A DNA stretch of 54,822 nt from contig JAHBMJ010000173.1 of the NCBI GenBank assembly GCA_018398765.1, positions 1 to 54,822 on the forward strand, written 5' to 3'. The position numbers were made by a program, and so were the translations under genes. The stretch comes from Chromera velia (lineage: Eukaryota; Sar; Chromeraceae). Each line of letters starts with the position of its first letter. Position 1 is the first letter of the stretch. This document shows positions 1 through 10,239 of the stretch, piece by piece. The notes below the pieces were generated by a model. The model ran no database searches. It was not told where the DNA came from and worked only from the letters and a program-made list of their open reading frames with translations.

Positions 1-2240
1 AAAAGTTAAAAGAGAAATTGAGAAAGGCAGGGGTGGAGGAAGGCCTGATCAGATGGGTTGAGGCCTCTCTGGAAAAAGTGAGGGCACGGGTGAAGGGAAC
101 GAGCATGTGGTACCCGGAAGACAAAGGACTCAAGCAAGGAGGCCCGAGCGGCCCTTCCCTTTACTCTGTGTACACACATGACTTGCCAGAGGAAGTAGGA
201 AAGAGGAGAGGACAGAGACGACAGACCGACAGACAGAGGCCAAAGGTGCCGGCAGGAGAAAACGGGAGGTGGGTCGATTTCCTTGCCCCTCTGTTTGCAG
301 ATGACACAACACTCCTCGAATCCTCAGATAGACAGTTGAACCTTCTTCTTTCGAACCTTGTAGCCTTTGCAGAACCTCTCCGTCTTCTATTCTCTGACAA
401 GTCGAGATTGGTCCGGTTTGGCCGTATCGCATCAAGAGAGAAAGAAGAAGTTAGACTGGGGGAGATAGTGATGAAAGAAGCAAGAGAGCAACCCTACCTT
501 GGACTAGTCCTATCCGCCGACTGCAACCTAGAAACCATGATGAAAGCACGGTCAATCAAAGCAGAGAGATACATGCAGGGACTGATGGGGAAGATAGGAA
601 GGGAGGGAGGGATTCCACCCGCTGATTGCTTCAATATATTTAAACAGACAGTGCGCGCCGTATGGTTGTATGGATGTGAAATCCATGCATGCCCAGATAG
701 CGCGTATGCAGAATTCGACGAGAAGCAAAGGAGATTTGTCAGGTTTGTTTTGCGTTTGAGAAAGAAAGAGAATTGTGACACGCTGATGATGGAAGGAGGT
801 TTCATTCCGATTGATCTCGAAGTGGCTTCCAGAACGATCCGGTGGGCAGGGAAGGCTTTAAAGGAGAGAAGAAACGAAGCGGTAGGGCAGGCAATCCTTA
901 CATACCTGAGAGAGGGGATAGAGAACGAAATGGGGTGGGGGAGAGGAATGCATCCTTTTCATCTTTTCCCTCATCTGAAACAATGTGCACAGGCACTCTA
1001 CACAGACAGAGGAATGCACCCTTTTGCAAGAGAAAGACTAAAAGGAAGCGTAGGGCAGAGAGGAACACAGGTAGTCAACGAGAGAGTGGACGGGATAGAG
1101 AGATGGCTGCTGAAGAGAACAAAAAATGAGCTAGACGAGAAGAAGAGAGAGGCGTTTGCACATAGAATAGAAAGAAACATAAGAGAGAAGAACAGTCAGG
1201 AGAAGGCAGAACTGACAGGAGTGATGATGGCTGACATGCACAGAAAGGTCTCAAACGGAAACCGTCTCCACCTTTCTTTGTTTGAAGACAGAGCAGGTAG
1301 AAAGGTTGGCTCGACAATGAAAATAGACAGAGAGAGAATAGGGAGAGCCCCTTTTTGCTATACGAGAGTGGCGCCACGATCAGAACACAGGAGGAGAGCA
1401 GCATGCAGGGTGGGAAACAGGGCTGTGGCTGTGACTCAGGGAAAAATTCCGGTAAGGGGGGGAGAGAAGGTGCCGTTACAGAAAACGATATGCTAGTTTT
1501 GTCGAGGGTGGTTGGGAATCGAGGTGGTGGAAGATGAAATCCATTTGGTGACAGAATGTCCTGTTTTTGACAGAGAGAGAGCAGAAATGTTTAGAAAGAT
1601 AGAAGGGAAATGGGACGGCAAGATGGAAGAAAGAGCTAGAAAGGCAGCCACAGAAAGAGAAGGGCTCAACAGAGAAGAGGGAAAAAGGGACAACTCGACG
1701 CTTTTCTGTTTTCTGATGAATGAATGTCATGCCGGAGTGGATGAGTTTTTGGGATGGGCGTCATTCAGACGGAGGGTGTTTGAGGAGTGTCCAGGATGGT
1801 ACGGACACATAGAGGGAGACGCTCTGGCGGCCAGACATGCAGGAATCACCGGAAGGCAGCGGGCGATCGAGAGACTAACAAAAGAATATGAGGAGACAAT
1901 TGATAACTTAGAGACGACCGAAGGAGCGTTAGGGGGGGGAAGGAGGGAGCCGCAGAAGAAGATTGATAAAGCAAACAAAAAGAGCGAGGAAGCCCAAATC
2001 ACATGCCGTTTCAGATCGATTTTCAGGCCGGAAAGCCAACGCGGATCCAGAGCCGTGACTCGAATAACGAACAATCATGCAGCAGCGGCCAGGGCAACAG
2101 ACTCTGGCGGGCCCCGAGGGAGGGGTCTGATACCTCAGCTTAGGCTGGGGAACGCCCCGCCCTGCTAGCTCTGGCGACAGATAGACATAGCGGGAAGGCC
2201 CTAGGGCGGAACATATGAATCAATCAATCAATCAAAACTT
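1..2240 (+). mobile_element. LINE 1: 3' part of a non-LTR retrotransposon
   Basis: The window opens inside the reverse transcriptase frame of a LINE-type element and runs through its C-terminal cysteine/histidine motif, a GC-rich 3' UTR (about 2169-2215) and a short ATCA tandem tail at 2216-2235. A simple-repeat tail is normal for non-LTR elements. The upstream RT blocks, any endonuclease and ORF1 lie outside the window. The protein is only distantly similar to the LINE 2 copies elsewhere here, so it is a different lineage. A second ATCA run at 2272-2296 may mark the true end or a second tail. Confidence 0.85.
3..2168 (+). pseudogene. LINE reverse transcriptase, C-terminal part, with one in-frame TAG
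   Basis: The frame is open at the window edge. It encodes the RT block GLKQGGPSGPSLYS (substrate-binding motif, usually QG.PLSP), then FADDTTLL (the catalytic [YF]xDD box) and the thumb motif YLGLVLSAD. A long basic region follows, ending in CxxC...H....C (cysteines near 1491 and 1500, then HLVTECP), the zinc-knuckle-like end of many LINE ORF2 proteins. A TAG at 1494-1496 sits inside the CxxC pair, and the same frame stays open to 2168. The element would copy its RNA at a nicked target; this copy is interrupted unless the TAG is read through. Start unknown because the gene is cut by the window. Confidence 0.85.
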
Positions 2241-2296
2241 ATAAATATATAACTCTGATAAATTTTATGCCAATCAATCAATCAATCAATATCAAA
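2216..2296 (+). repeat. ATCA tandem tails of LINE 1
   Basis: Two short ATCA/TCAA runs (2216-2235 and 2272-2296) are separated by AT-rich DNA at the 3' end of the LINE. They fit the simple-repeat tails that some LINE clades use in place of poly(A). Confidence 0.6.
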
Positions 2297-2416
2297 CAAG
2301 AGAACAATTCGGAACGATTAAACAAATTCAAATAAAAAAAAATAAAATTCAATAAAAAATAAAATTGAAATTGGGATTTAATAAAATCGATTTTATTTAT
2401 CATATTCCACGCCTAG

Positions 2417-2417
<1 letters not shown>

Positions 2418-2448
<31 letters not shown>

Positions 2449-2453
2449 ACACA

Positions 2454-2492
<39 letters not shown>

Positions 2493-2520
2493 CTATAGAG
2501 GCGCGCGCGCGCGCACGCGA
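2418..2520. repeat. (CA)n microsatellite with a CG-rich end
   Basis: Nearly pure CA dinucleotides run from 2418 to 2490, followed by GC alternation at about 2503-2516. Alternating purine-pyrimidine tracts of this kind can adopt Z-DNA. ORFs across it are artefacts. Confidence 0.9.
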
Positions 2521-2983
2521 GAGAGAGAGGCCAAAAAAGCATGCATGCAGGCATATTTAAGCACGTGAGCGGGTATAAGCATGCAGGCACAAACCACACA
2601 GACCGACGAACATTGCGACGAATGCGGACAACTAGGCGGACAGACTGAGACAGAGAGATGACAGGACGAGCAAAATTCTCAGTAAGTGGACATGCATAGC
2701 CAGGAACGTCCAAATGACAGAGAACTCCGCAAATGTCTATAAAGGGCCGCCTTCGAAAGGGCTCCCCTCCCATCACATCAAGATGCGAAAGTCTGACAGA
2801 TGGACAGACTGGGAGCCCAGTGGGGGGGGAGGGGAGGGGAAGGGAGGGGAAATGATAAGATAGGGTCTGGGCATAAGTTCGTCATAGGCGGCTGAGGGAG
2901 AAGGAGAGGGAGGGAAAGGCCCTGCCAGTGGGATAGAGAGTAACCCCTAAAAGGGGGAAAAAGCAAAAATGAAATCGAGACAC

Positions 2984-3037
2984 AAGGAAAGGAAAGGAAA
3001 GGAAAGGAAAGGAAAGGAAAGGAAAGGAAAGGAAAGG
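2984..3037 (+). repeat. (GGAAA)n pentanucleotide array
   Basis: About eleven perfect copies of the 5-bp unit GGAAA lie within a longer purine-rich strand (about 2940-3200). Confidence 0.9.
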
Positions 3038-3663
3038 GCGGCGGAGAGAAAAAGAAAGTGGGGCGGAAAGGAAAGGGAGAAACTACTGAGAGAAGAAAAA
3101 AGGGACGGAGCATGCAGGGGACGGAAAAAAGACAACAAACGAAAGCAAAGGCAAATGGAGAAAGGAAAGAAAAGCAGACTGGTGGACTGGATGTGGAACT
3201 AAGGAAGGGCGGCGCAAGCAGGAGGAATTCTCAAGGAGACAAGGAAAGTAGACCATTCAGAAAGAAGGGGCAGAGAAGGGGAAGATAGCCAAATAGGAGA
3301 CTCGGCTCTAGCTCCGCGTCTCCCGTTCTATGAATTCATGCAAAACTGCAGATCATCATGCTAAATTGTGCGCTTTGTTTCGTCTGCAAGTTCAGACTCT
3401 TCCCTACTCCTTCCTCCTTGTTCTACAGTCTCTGTCCGAAAGAGCAGTTCAGAGAGTCACCCGACTGTTTGCTGTCTTCTTCAACCGCTCCTTTCCAGTC
3501 TCCACTGGAGAACCTCCCCCGGCAGAAAACAGTGTGACCCGCCCTGCTGAAAGAGAAACGCTAAGTGAAGGCCAGTCAGACAAACGATTAATCAGACAGG
3601 CTCGGCTCCAAGAGTGAGCGTGGGTCATCACTGGAGGGAGGGAGGAAATGAACATCCTCAGGC

Positions 3664-4502
3664 TCATGCCTCCTCCTGCTGCTTCAGAAGATAAGTGACG
3701 CCGCTCTTTCCGGAGGTGTAGCGGTTGTGGTGCATCGCCATGAACACACCGGGGCCGCCCACAGGGCACTCCTTGCGAAGTCTGGAGACCTTGTCGTTGT
3801 CGTCCACTCTGTAGAACTTCAGAACCGCAAGCTTGACCTGGAACGAAGAGGCGAAGGGACAAAGAAGGAAGGAAAACAGATCTAGTTTAGACAAAGGATC
3901 GAATGGGCGTGGAGGTTAAAAGCAGGGAAGGAGGGTGCCTAAGCGAAAGAGATTGCTAGCCCACCTTCTTCTTCTTGTGCTTGTTCTTCTTGGGCTTGGT
4001 GTACTGCTTCTTCTTTCTCTTCTTGCCACCACCCAGAAGGGATGCGGAGAGGTAGAGGGTAGCCTCCTGCAGCAAGGACACAAAGCAGATAAATGCACGT
4101 CGTCAGTCTCACAGGAAAGGACAGAAAGAGCAGTGCCCCTCAGTCCTCTCCCGCTCAATCCGAAGAGAGACTAAGTAAGAGTGCGAGAAAGCGAAGGCCT
4201 TTCGATCAGTCCACTGACGTCATCGATGGAGGACTCCTCGAGAGTCTCCTCATCGACCAGCTGTTTGCCTCCGTAGATGAGACGCTGGAGCTCAGCAGGA
4301 ACGCCTGCAAAGAAAGATCATAACGCATGAAGAAAGGGGGATGCACTAATGAAGATACAAGCTTCAATTCCCAGGAAAAGGGCTGAAGATTGTACTGACC
4401 ATCTCTTGCTTCGACGAGCGCCTTCACCTCCTCCACGGAGGTCTCAGGGCCGACAGAGAGCAGCAGGTTTTTCCCCTCTAGATTGCGCACAAAGATCTGC
4501 AT
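3664..4502 (-). CDS. RPS27A: Ubiquitin-like/40S ribosomal protein eS31 (S27a) fusion, 4 exons
   Basis: Exons read 4502-4400, 4304-4219, 4066-3965 and 3837-3664; the joined frame is 154 residues (human S27a has 156). Residues 1-76 are a ubiquitin fold starting [11 protein letters not shown] and ending in a GG pair. A basic linker follows ([20 protein letters not shown]), then the eS31 core ([25 protein letters not shown]). The normal role is to supply ubiquitin after cleavage and the small-subunit protein. Oddities: the ubiquitin part is strongly diverged (K6R, K29L, K33R, K63D, V70S, R72S and R74L by alignment; K11, K27, K48 and I44 kept). The eS31 zinc ribbon has one cysteine left, with SGKS where CGKC is usual. 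Introns start GTCAGT, GTCAGT and GTGGGC. Splice sites are my reading of phase and homology. Confidence 0.93.
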
Positions 4503-5003
4503 CTTGGCTGTCAATGAGACAGAGGGAGATTGACACTTCAAGCCAAGAACGGATCGAGCGGTTTCTTCTTTTGTCGGCCTTCGTAGTCGGACGAAGGCGG
4601 CCATGCGCGGCCCCGGAAGGCTTTTTCCGTGCAAAAAAAAAAAATGAGAATGACCACTCAAATCAATCAACCCAGCCCCAAAAAGGCTCACTGAATGAGA
4701 GATCGACTCAATGCACCAAAGGAGGGACTTGCATATACATGTGTATCCGTTTGACATCATATGCACAGTGGTGCACAGTGCAGAGCAGTCAATGGGTCGA
4801 GCACGCTTCATCACGAGGAGACTCTCGGAGTGTAGCTTCATCTGTTGCTTGAAGTCTAAAGTGTCTGCGGTTGCGTCTTGTGCAGAGACCGTTGACGCCT
4901 ATCGATACATAGATCCGTAGAGGACGAGAGAAGCGCGTGATCGACTTGTCTGCAGCTTCAAGCTGTGAATTTCTCTGTGCTTTCTCTCCTTCAGCAATAA
5001 AGA
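4503..5003. promoter_or_regulatory. Shared divergent promoter region of the eS31 and CWC25 genes
   Basis: The two start codons (4502 on the minus strand, 5004 on the plus strand) are 501 bp apart, so both 5' UTRs and promoters must lie here unless non-coding exons exist further out. I see no clear TATA box. A short A-run at 4636-4646 and scattered AATCA runs are the only visible features. Co-regulation is inference. Confidence 0.45.
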
Positions 5004-7444
5004 ATGCCTGGGCTTTCTTTCCTTCACAAGAAGGTATGGCACACAGCTACCTTCGCGAACCAGGAGAAGGTGTGGGCTGCGGAGGAGAAGCAGAAGGCTG
5101 AACAGAAGAAAACAGAGGAGGCTCGAAAACGTTTGGAGGAGGAAAGGCAGTTGATGCACTTGAAAAGAATCCAAGCAGAGGCGGGTTTGATCAGTCAGTC
5201 TGCTGTTGAGCGTATTGACTGGATGTACGAGAACCCTCTGGCAGCCCAGCAGTCCAATGAGGACAGTGAAGCTGTACTGCTTGGAAAGAAACCATTGGCC
5301 GATGTGGAAGGGAAAGATTCGAAAGAAGCCATCAAGTCCCTGCAGTCACATGAAGCACCGGGGGCTGCTATGATGCCTTCGCTGATGAAGACCAGCGAAG
5401 ACACCCTGAGAAAATTACGTGAGGATCCCCTCCTGATGATCAAACAGGCTGAGATGAAGAGAAGGGAGGACATTGTGAATAATCCGCTTTTGCGCCTGAA
5501 AGTGGAGAAGGAGAAAGGTGCTGAGAAAAAGAAAAAGAAGAAGGATAAGAAAGAGAAGAAAAGCAAAGACAAACAGAAGAAATCTTCCAAACCCCACTCG
5601 GACGACTCAGACGATTCCTCCCGATCCCCTTCCCCTCCTCCTAGAGATAGACACAGAGAAGAGAATGGAGGGAAATACCAACACGACAGGGAGCGAGAAG
5701 GGGGAAGAGGACACCGCCGTTCCTCTTCGCCTTACCGCCAAACTCGGGCTGATTCGCGTGAGCGATCGTACAGGGACGAGAGGGGCAGAGGGGGAGAGAG
5801 AGAAAGGGGCCGATTTGACAGAGATGATGAAAGGAAACGGAAAGACAGAAGCAGAAGTCGAAGCGCAGAAGCAAGGCGGGGCAACAGGGGGGGGGGCATG
5901 AGTTATCGTGATAGAGATCGCGAAAGGGACCGATTTCAGGATTGCGATCGACACCGCTACTACAGCGCCCGAGACAGGGACAGAGACAGGTATCACGATC
6001 GCGACAGGGGCAGACATCCTGACCGCGACAGGGACCGACCGCGCGAGCACCACCGAGAGGGGCCTGGGAGTAGACAGGATGAGAGGGGGCCTTCGTACCC
6101 CCACCGAGAGGGGAGGGAGGAGAGGGAGAGGGATAGGGGGGGAGAGAGAGACGGTGGGGAAAGAGGCAGAGAGTCCGGATACGGACTTTTGGCATCCGCA
6201 CGGAATGCAGACAGGGGTGATACCGATATGGGGGGTGGGGATGATCTGGGCCCTCCCCCTTCTTTTGTGAAGAGGGAGGAGAAGGAGAAGTCCTCTTTGG
6301 GTCCTCCCTCGTCGTTCCGTCGACGTCGGGAGGAGGAGCGGGGGGAAAGGGAGGGGGATACTCACATGGCTGTGAAGGAAAAGGAAGAAAGGGGGGGTGA
6401 GAGCGTTGGGAATGGGCGAGGGAGGTCTTCGGAGGAGCAGCGTGCTGAGAAGCTTCGCCAGATGGAAGAGGACGCCCAAAGGTCAGAAGAGAGAGGAGGG
6501 GCGGAAGGAGAAAAGAAGGAACGGCAGTCTTGGTCAGACTGCGGGGGCATGCGTGAGTCAAACGAAGGTGTAGAGGGGGTGACAGTGAGTGCTTGTCAAT
6601 TGAGCCTGTGTTGATGTAGCAGCTGGACAGACAGACAGAAACGCCTGTAGCCCCTTTAAGCAATGGCGCTCAAGGAAGGTGAAGAGAAGCGATTCAGAAT
6701 TGGACACCAAAAATGCGTGAAGGCAGAGGAGACAGACCGCGGATCTTCATGTAGAGAGGCAGGAGGCAGCTCTTTCTTCCTGAGGCGAGATTCTTCCTGA
6801 GTGATTGACAGAGCAGCAATAGTTTTGTCCTCTACCCTTGTCTGTTTTTTCGCCAACGTTGTTTCTTTTCTGGTGTAACGTACTCGTGCATGCGTGCAGG
6901 CTCCATGAACAGCGCAAACAGAAGCTGGCAAAGCACGCGGAGGTTGAGAAGGTCCTGGAGTCTCGGGAGGAGGCTCAGAGGTCGAAGGAGGTAGGTTGGT
7001 GCGTGTGAGTGTGGGGAGGGGGGGTTGGAGGGGAGGGGGGAGTCGTCTTCTTGAGGTTGAAACGGTAAAGAAGGTGGGGAGGTACGGAAGCTGGCCTTTG
7101 GATATGAACAGGAAAGGAAAGGTGGAGTGAGAGTGAAAAGAGTTTGGGGGGTCCACGGAGTTGGTGGGATGGGGCGCTTTGGAATTAATGTGATTGGTGT
7201 TCTTTTGGTTGTTTCCCTTCCTTCCTTGGGTGAGGTTTCATCTCTTTCTGTCTGATGAGCGGTCTCTCTGATGAACAGACGTGCTCTCTGCCTGGTTCTC
7301 TAGCTGTACGGCATTTGTCTGCTTTCTTGAAAGTTCGTGAGGAAGGTGGATAAAGAAAGGACAAAACCTTTTGGTCTGTCTGGATTTGTCGACGGGGGGA
7401 AAAACACACCAAACGTTCATTCTCTCTCTCTCTGTCTCTCTCTG

Positions 7445-7482
<38 letters not shown>

Positions 7483-7664
7483 TGTGTATGTATATGTGTG
7501 TGTGTGTATACGTATATGTGTGTGATGGCATGCAGGGTCACGAGAGTTATGCTCACAGAGTGGGGGTCCAAATGGGAAATCTGGAAGGTCTCTCGCTTGC
7601 CGACACCCTGAGGAAGAAGAGGGCGACTGGGAAGGCTCGACAGGAAGAAGACGACGAACTCTGA
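5004..7664 (+). CDS. CWC25: CWC25-like spliceosome-associated protein, 3 exons
   Basis: Exons read 5004-6481, 6900-6990 and 7536-7664, giving about 565 residues. The N-terminus (HKKVWHTATFANQEKVW, then ...ERIDWMYENP) matches the CIR-N/CWC25 start of the step-one splicing factor, which helps the spliceosome carry out branching. Residues about 175-195 are a lysine-rich coiled coil. Residues about 205-390 are RD/RE/RS mixed-charge repeats, long compared with yeast Cwc25. Exon 2 continues the family's C-terminal arginine/glutamate helix (LHEQRKQKLAKHAEVEK), and exon 3 ends DTLRKKRATGKARQEEDDEL. Donors are GTCAGA and GTAGGT; acceptors end GCAG. If intron 1 is retained, the frame stops at 6612-6614. 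The first ATG is chosen because the family motif begins within 10 residues of it. Confidence 0.88.
7418..7524 (+). repeat. (TC)n(TG)n microsatellite in CWC25 intron 2
   Basis: About 45 bp of TC repeats runs directly into about 55 bp of TG repeats, ending roughly 12 bp before the acceptor AG at 7534-7535. On the transcript this is a very long pyrimidine/UG tract in the polypyrimidine position. Confidence 0.9.
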
Positions 7665-8407
7665 AGCATCGTCGCTTCATTGCACGATTGATCGATCAAC
7701 CGAGGGATTCGATCTTTGCATGTATGTATGAGTCAGCTAGTCCACAGAAGGAACGTAGCAAGCTAGGGTGATGGGAACGGTGAAAGGATTTTGGTTGGAG
7801 ACGGCGGGTTCGGAAGGGAAACTTCGTCTAGAACTTCGTTTGTTTCTCGTCGCCCAAGACGGACCGTGCTGTCGATTGTGGAGGAGACAAACTCGACCAG
7901 GGTCTCTGCTCGCTCGAGGGGAATTAAAGTTGAGCAGACGCTAGGGCAGACAGATGATTGTCACCTAGCTTTGGACGGACCCTTGCACGGATCGCTCCAG
8001 CTAGATGGATTTGTGTCAGTAAGATCGATACATACCATCACTATATGGTAATGTCTACGGTCATGTACTAGTCCGGTTAATTGGTGCTGCCATGATACGT
8101 TTAATATTACGTTATTGCTTTTAGCCCCATGAGATCAACGTATACAGATTTTTTTGAATTGTTAGAGCCTTCAATTTATCTAGTAATTTATGATGATGAG
8201 GTGACTTAGCCCGCCAGCCATCGTGTCCCAATGGCAAAGGGCAGTCTGTGAGCATTCATGTCATATTGCAAGCTAGGAGCATACTAGCGAATGCTCACCT
8301 AAAGCGGCCAAACTTTAGGACTACTAGCTAGTAAAATACTGCTCCCCAAGATCGATCAGTCCGGTCCGGTCTGGTCCTAGGCATGCAGCAATGAGGGCAC
8401 TGGCCTT
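7665..8407. other. Intergenic region, no gene seen
   Basis: Contains the CWC25 3' UTR and about 600 bp of unique, moderately AT-rich sequence. No ORF with a recognisable motif, no strong repeat. Confidence 0.6.
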
Positions 8408-9545
8408 TTAGGCGTCCCTCTGAAAAAGAAACAAGAAGTACCACCTTACCTGTTCCTCAGCCTGCCCCATCCCCTTACCCTCTTGGGCTTCCTGTCTCTC
8501 TCCGTGCTCACACACTTCTTCTATCGACATACGCTCCAGTCGCCTATACCAGAGATCACTCAGTCTCCCCTGCGGCACCTCCATTCGGAGACAAGTTGTC
8601 AGACGGTGAATCGGATCATCAATCAATTTCTCCCAACTTTTCTCTTCACAGGCCTTACAAATTGATTTAACCCTCCCCCCATGGTTTGCCCCCCCTCCAA
8701 CAATGGTGCACAACAAAGAGCAGAAAACTGTCCCGGGGGAAGACAAGAACTGCTTGGGGAGAGGTTCTACCGAGGCAGACCATGAGCCTCCCCTCCCCCC
8801 CACCAAGCTTCCAAGAACCTGGTCCAATTAATTTTATAAAACGTTGACTACTACTATTCTCTTTTTGATATTTGGTCAGGCAAACAGACGGAGGAAAAGA
8901 CATGCTCCCATGCATTCTCTGTCTCTCCTGCCTCCCTCCTGTCCTTTCTATGATGGAGACCAGGTTTACCTAGTCCCCCATCCATTCGTTCACTTCTCTG
9001 TTTCTCGCTCCCCTTCTCAGCTTGCTATCTGATGTTTTGAAATCGACCTCATCTGGTTCACCTTCCAGGAGGGTAGGACTGACGGGTTGCACATTGTTAA
9101 GCTTCTTTGCAGACCCCGACTATGCCCTTAACTCCCCCCTCCTGTGGCATGCCCACAATGCTTGAGGCAAAGCTAATCGAGTAAGGAAGAGACTTCTCAA
9201 ATACCCCCCCACTCTGACACTGAAAATCTTTCTTATGGGCCTCAGCCCAATGGCTGCAAAGGTGGGAAACACAAAAGAATTCTAGGGCAGACGGAGAGTC
9301 TCAGACCAACGCACAAAACGAAGCTGGAGGGAGTCTAAGCATCAGATGTCATATTTCTGAATGGGGAGAGCTTCAAGGGAATAGGTGGCGGCGGGCTCCT
9401 ACATCCCCTTGAAAAGGGACATGCGACTGTGGGGGGAGAGCATACCTATTGACGCACACAGACCCATAGCCCCCCCAACTCCCCTTTCTGCAGCTTCAAA
9501 TCTGGTGGTCACAGACTTGCGAGGGTTTGCATAGAAGAATTGATA
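8408..9545 (-). pseudogene. LINE 2-family relic: RT thumb to C-terminal zinc motif
   Basis: Minus-strand translation in pieces matches the LINE 2 copy at 29736-30905 block by block: NPRKSV, RFEAAERG, TYSLEALP, CLDSLQLRFVRW, FPTFAAIGLRPIRKIFSV, then (8827-8408) CKAC...DDPIHRLTTC. The match begins near 9545 at the position of a KYLG-type motif, so the copy is 5' truncated, as is usual for LINEs. Several in-frame stops (mostly TAG) and frame changes show it is dead. Two TAGs fall where LINE 2 has tryptophan and one where it has tyrosine. No endonuclease or catalytic core is left. Confidence 0.85.
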
Positions 9546-9594
9546 TCTTAGACTGGTCTTTAGTTAGCTGCACTTCAGGTTACTAGTAAGAGTT

Positions 9595-10116
9595 CTAGTA
9601 CCTCCCTGACATTACAAGCCACTTGAAAATTTTTTTGCTCTGGCCGATAGACTTGAAAGTCTGCACTGCAGGCATGGACTATGTCTTGAAAGTTTGTGCC
9701 GCTGGTGCAGACTATGTCTTAAAAGTTTATATCGCCAGCGCGGAGTATGTCTTGAAAGTCTGTGTCGCAAGCATATCGCAAGCGTAGAGTATGTCTTAAA
9801 AGTCTTCGTCACAAATGCGGACTATGTCTTAAAAGTCTCAAAAAGTCTGAGTGTCAAGCACGGACTATGTCTTGAAATTCTGTGTCTCAAGCATAGACTA
9901 TGTCTTGTATGGGCAGCGATAGGCTATGATGGGCCGCGCCGCATCTGCACCGCCGTGGCCTAGGCTGCGTCGTTAGCCGTGGCTAGCCGCTTGCGCAGAC
10001 AACTTGATTGGCTGTGCCGCAGGCGCGGACAAACTTGGTCAGCCATGCTGCAAATGTGGATGAACTTGAACGTTCTGCATACTTTCAAGTGGCCGGTAGT
10101 GTCAGGGAGGTAAATT
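9595..10116. mobile_element. MITE-like TIR element (33-bp-array family, small member)
   Basis: The ends form imperfect inverted repeats of about 29 bp, starting ACCTCCCTGACATTAC at 9600 and, on the other strand from 10111, ACCTCCCTGACACTAC; both run into CCACTTGAAA. The 12-mer CTAGTAAGAGTT flanks both sides (9583-9594 and 10117-10128), five bases outside the conserved TIR core, so the exact target duplication is uncertain. The interior holds a 33-bp tandem array and no plausible protein. The ends and array resemble the larger element at 15918-17865, so this looks like a non-autonomous relative. Confidence 0.8.
9640..9915 (+). repeat. 33-bp degenerate tandem array inside the MITE
   Basis: About eight units share the core GACTATGTCTTGAAAGTCTG followed by a variable GTCGCAAGC-like part. 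Spacing between clear neighbours is 33 bp. The period is a multiple of three, which explains the open frames seen on both strands; no start or family supports coding. Confidence 0.85.
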
Positions 10117-10239
10117 CTAGTAAGAGTTACTTTATAAAACATAAAATTATGTGTAAATTGGCAATTAACTAATGCAGCGTAAAAGTTTCTGATTATAGAA
10201 TTATGATTGCTATAATATTCCAAATAATTCCAGATTTCT

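Larger units (their letters stand above)
2241..3663. other. Intergenic region, no gene seen
   Basis: AT-rich DNA, the CA tract, a GGAAA array and purine-rich sequence lie between LINE 1 and the stop codon of the eS31 gene. Short ORFs here are low complexity and show no family motif. Its right end should contain the 3' UTR of the minus-strand eS31 gene. Confidence 0.6.

Noticed and set aside
2965-3290. Lys/Glu/Gly-rich plus-strand ORFs
   Set aside because: They read through the GGAAA array and purine-rich DNA; no family motif and no conservation evidence.
5607-6663. Long minus-strand ORFs opposite the CWC25 gene
   Set aside because: They are the mirror of the charged low-complexity coding tail and contain only Ser/Pro/Val-rich sequence without motifs.
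9694-9963. A repetitive LC-K-SLCV-type protein in the small TIR element
   Set aside because: It follows the 33-bp array, whose length is a multiple of three; no support for coding.
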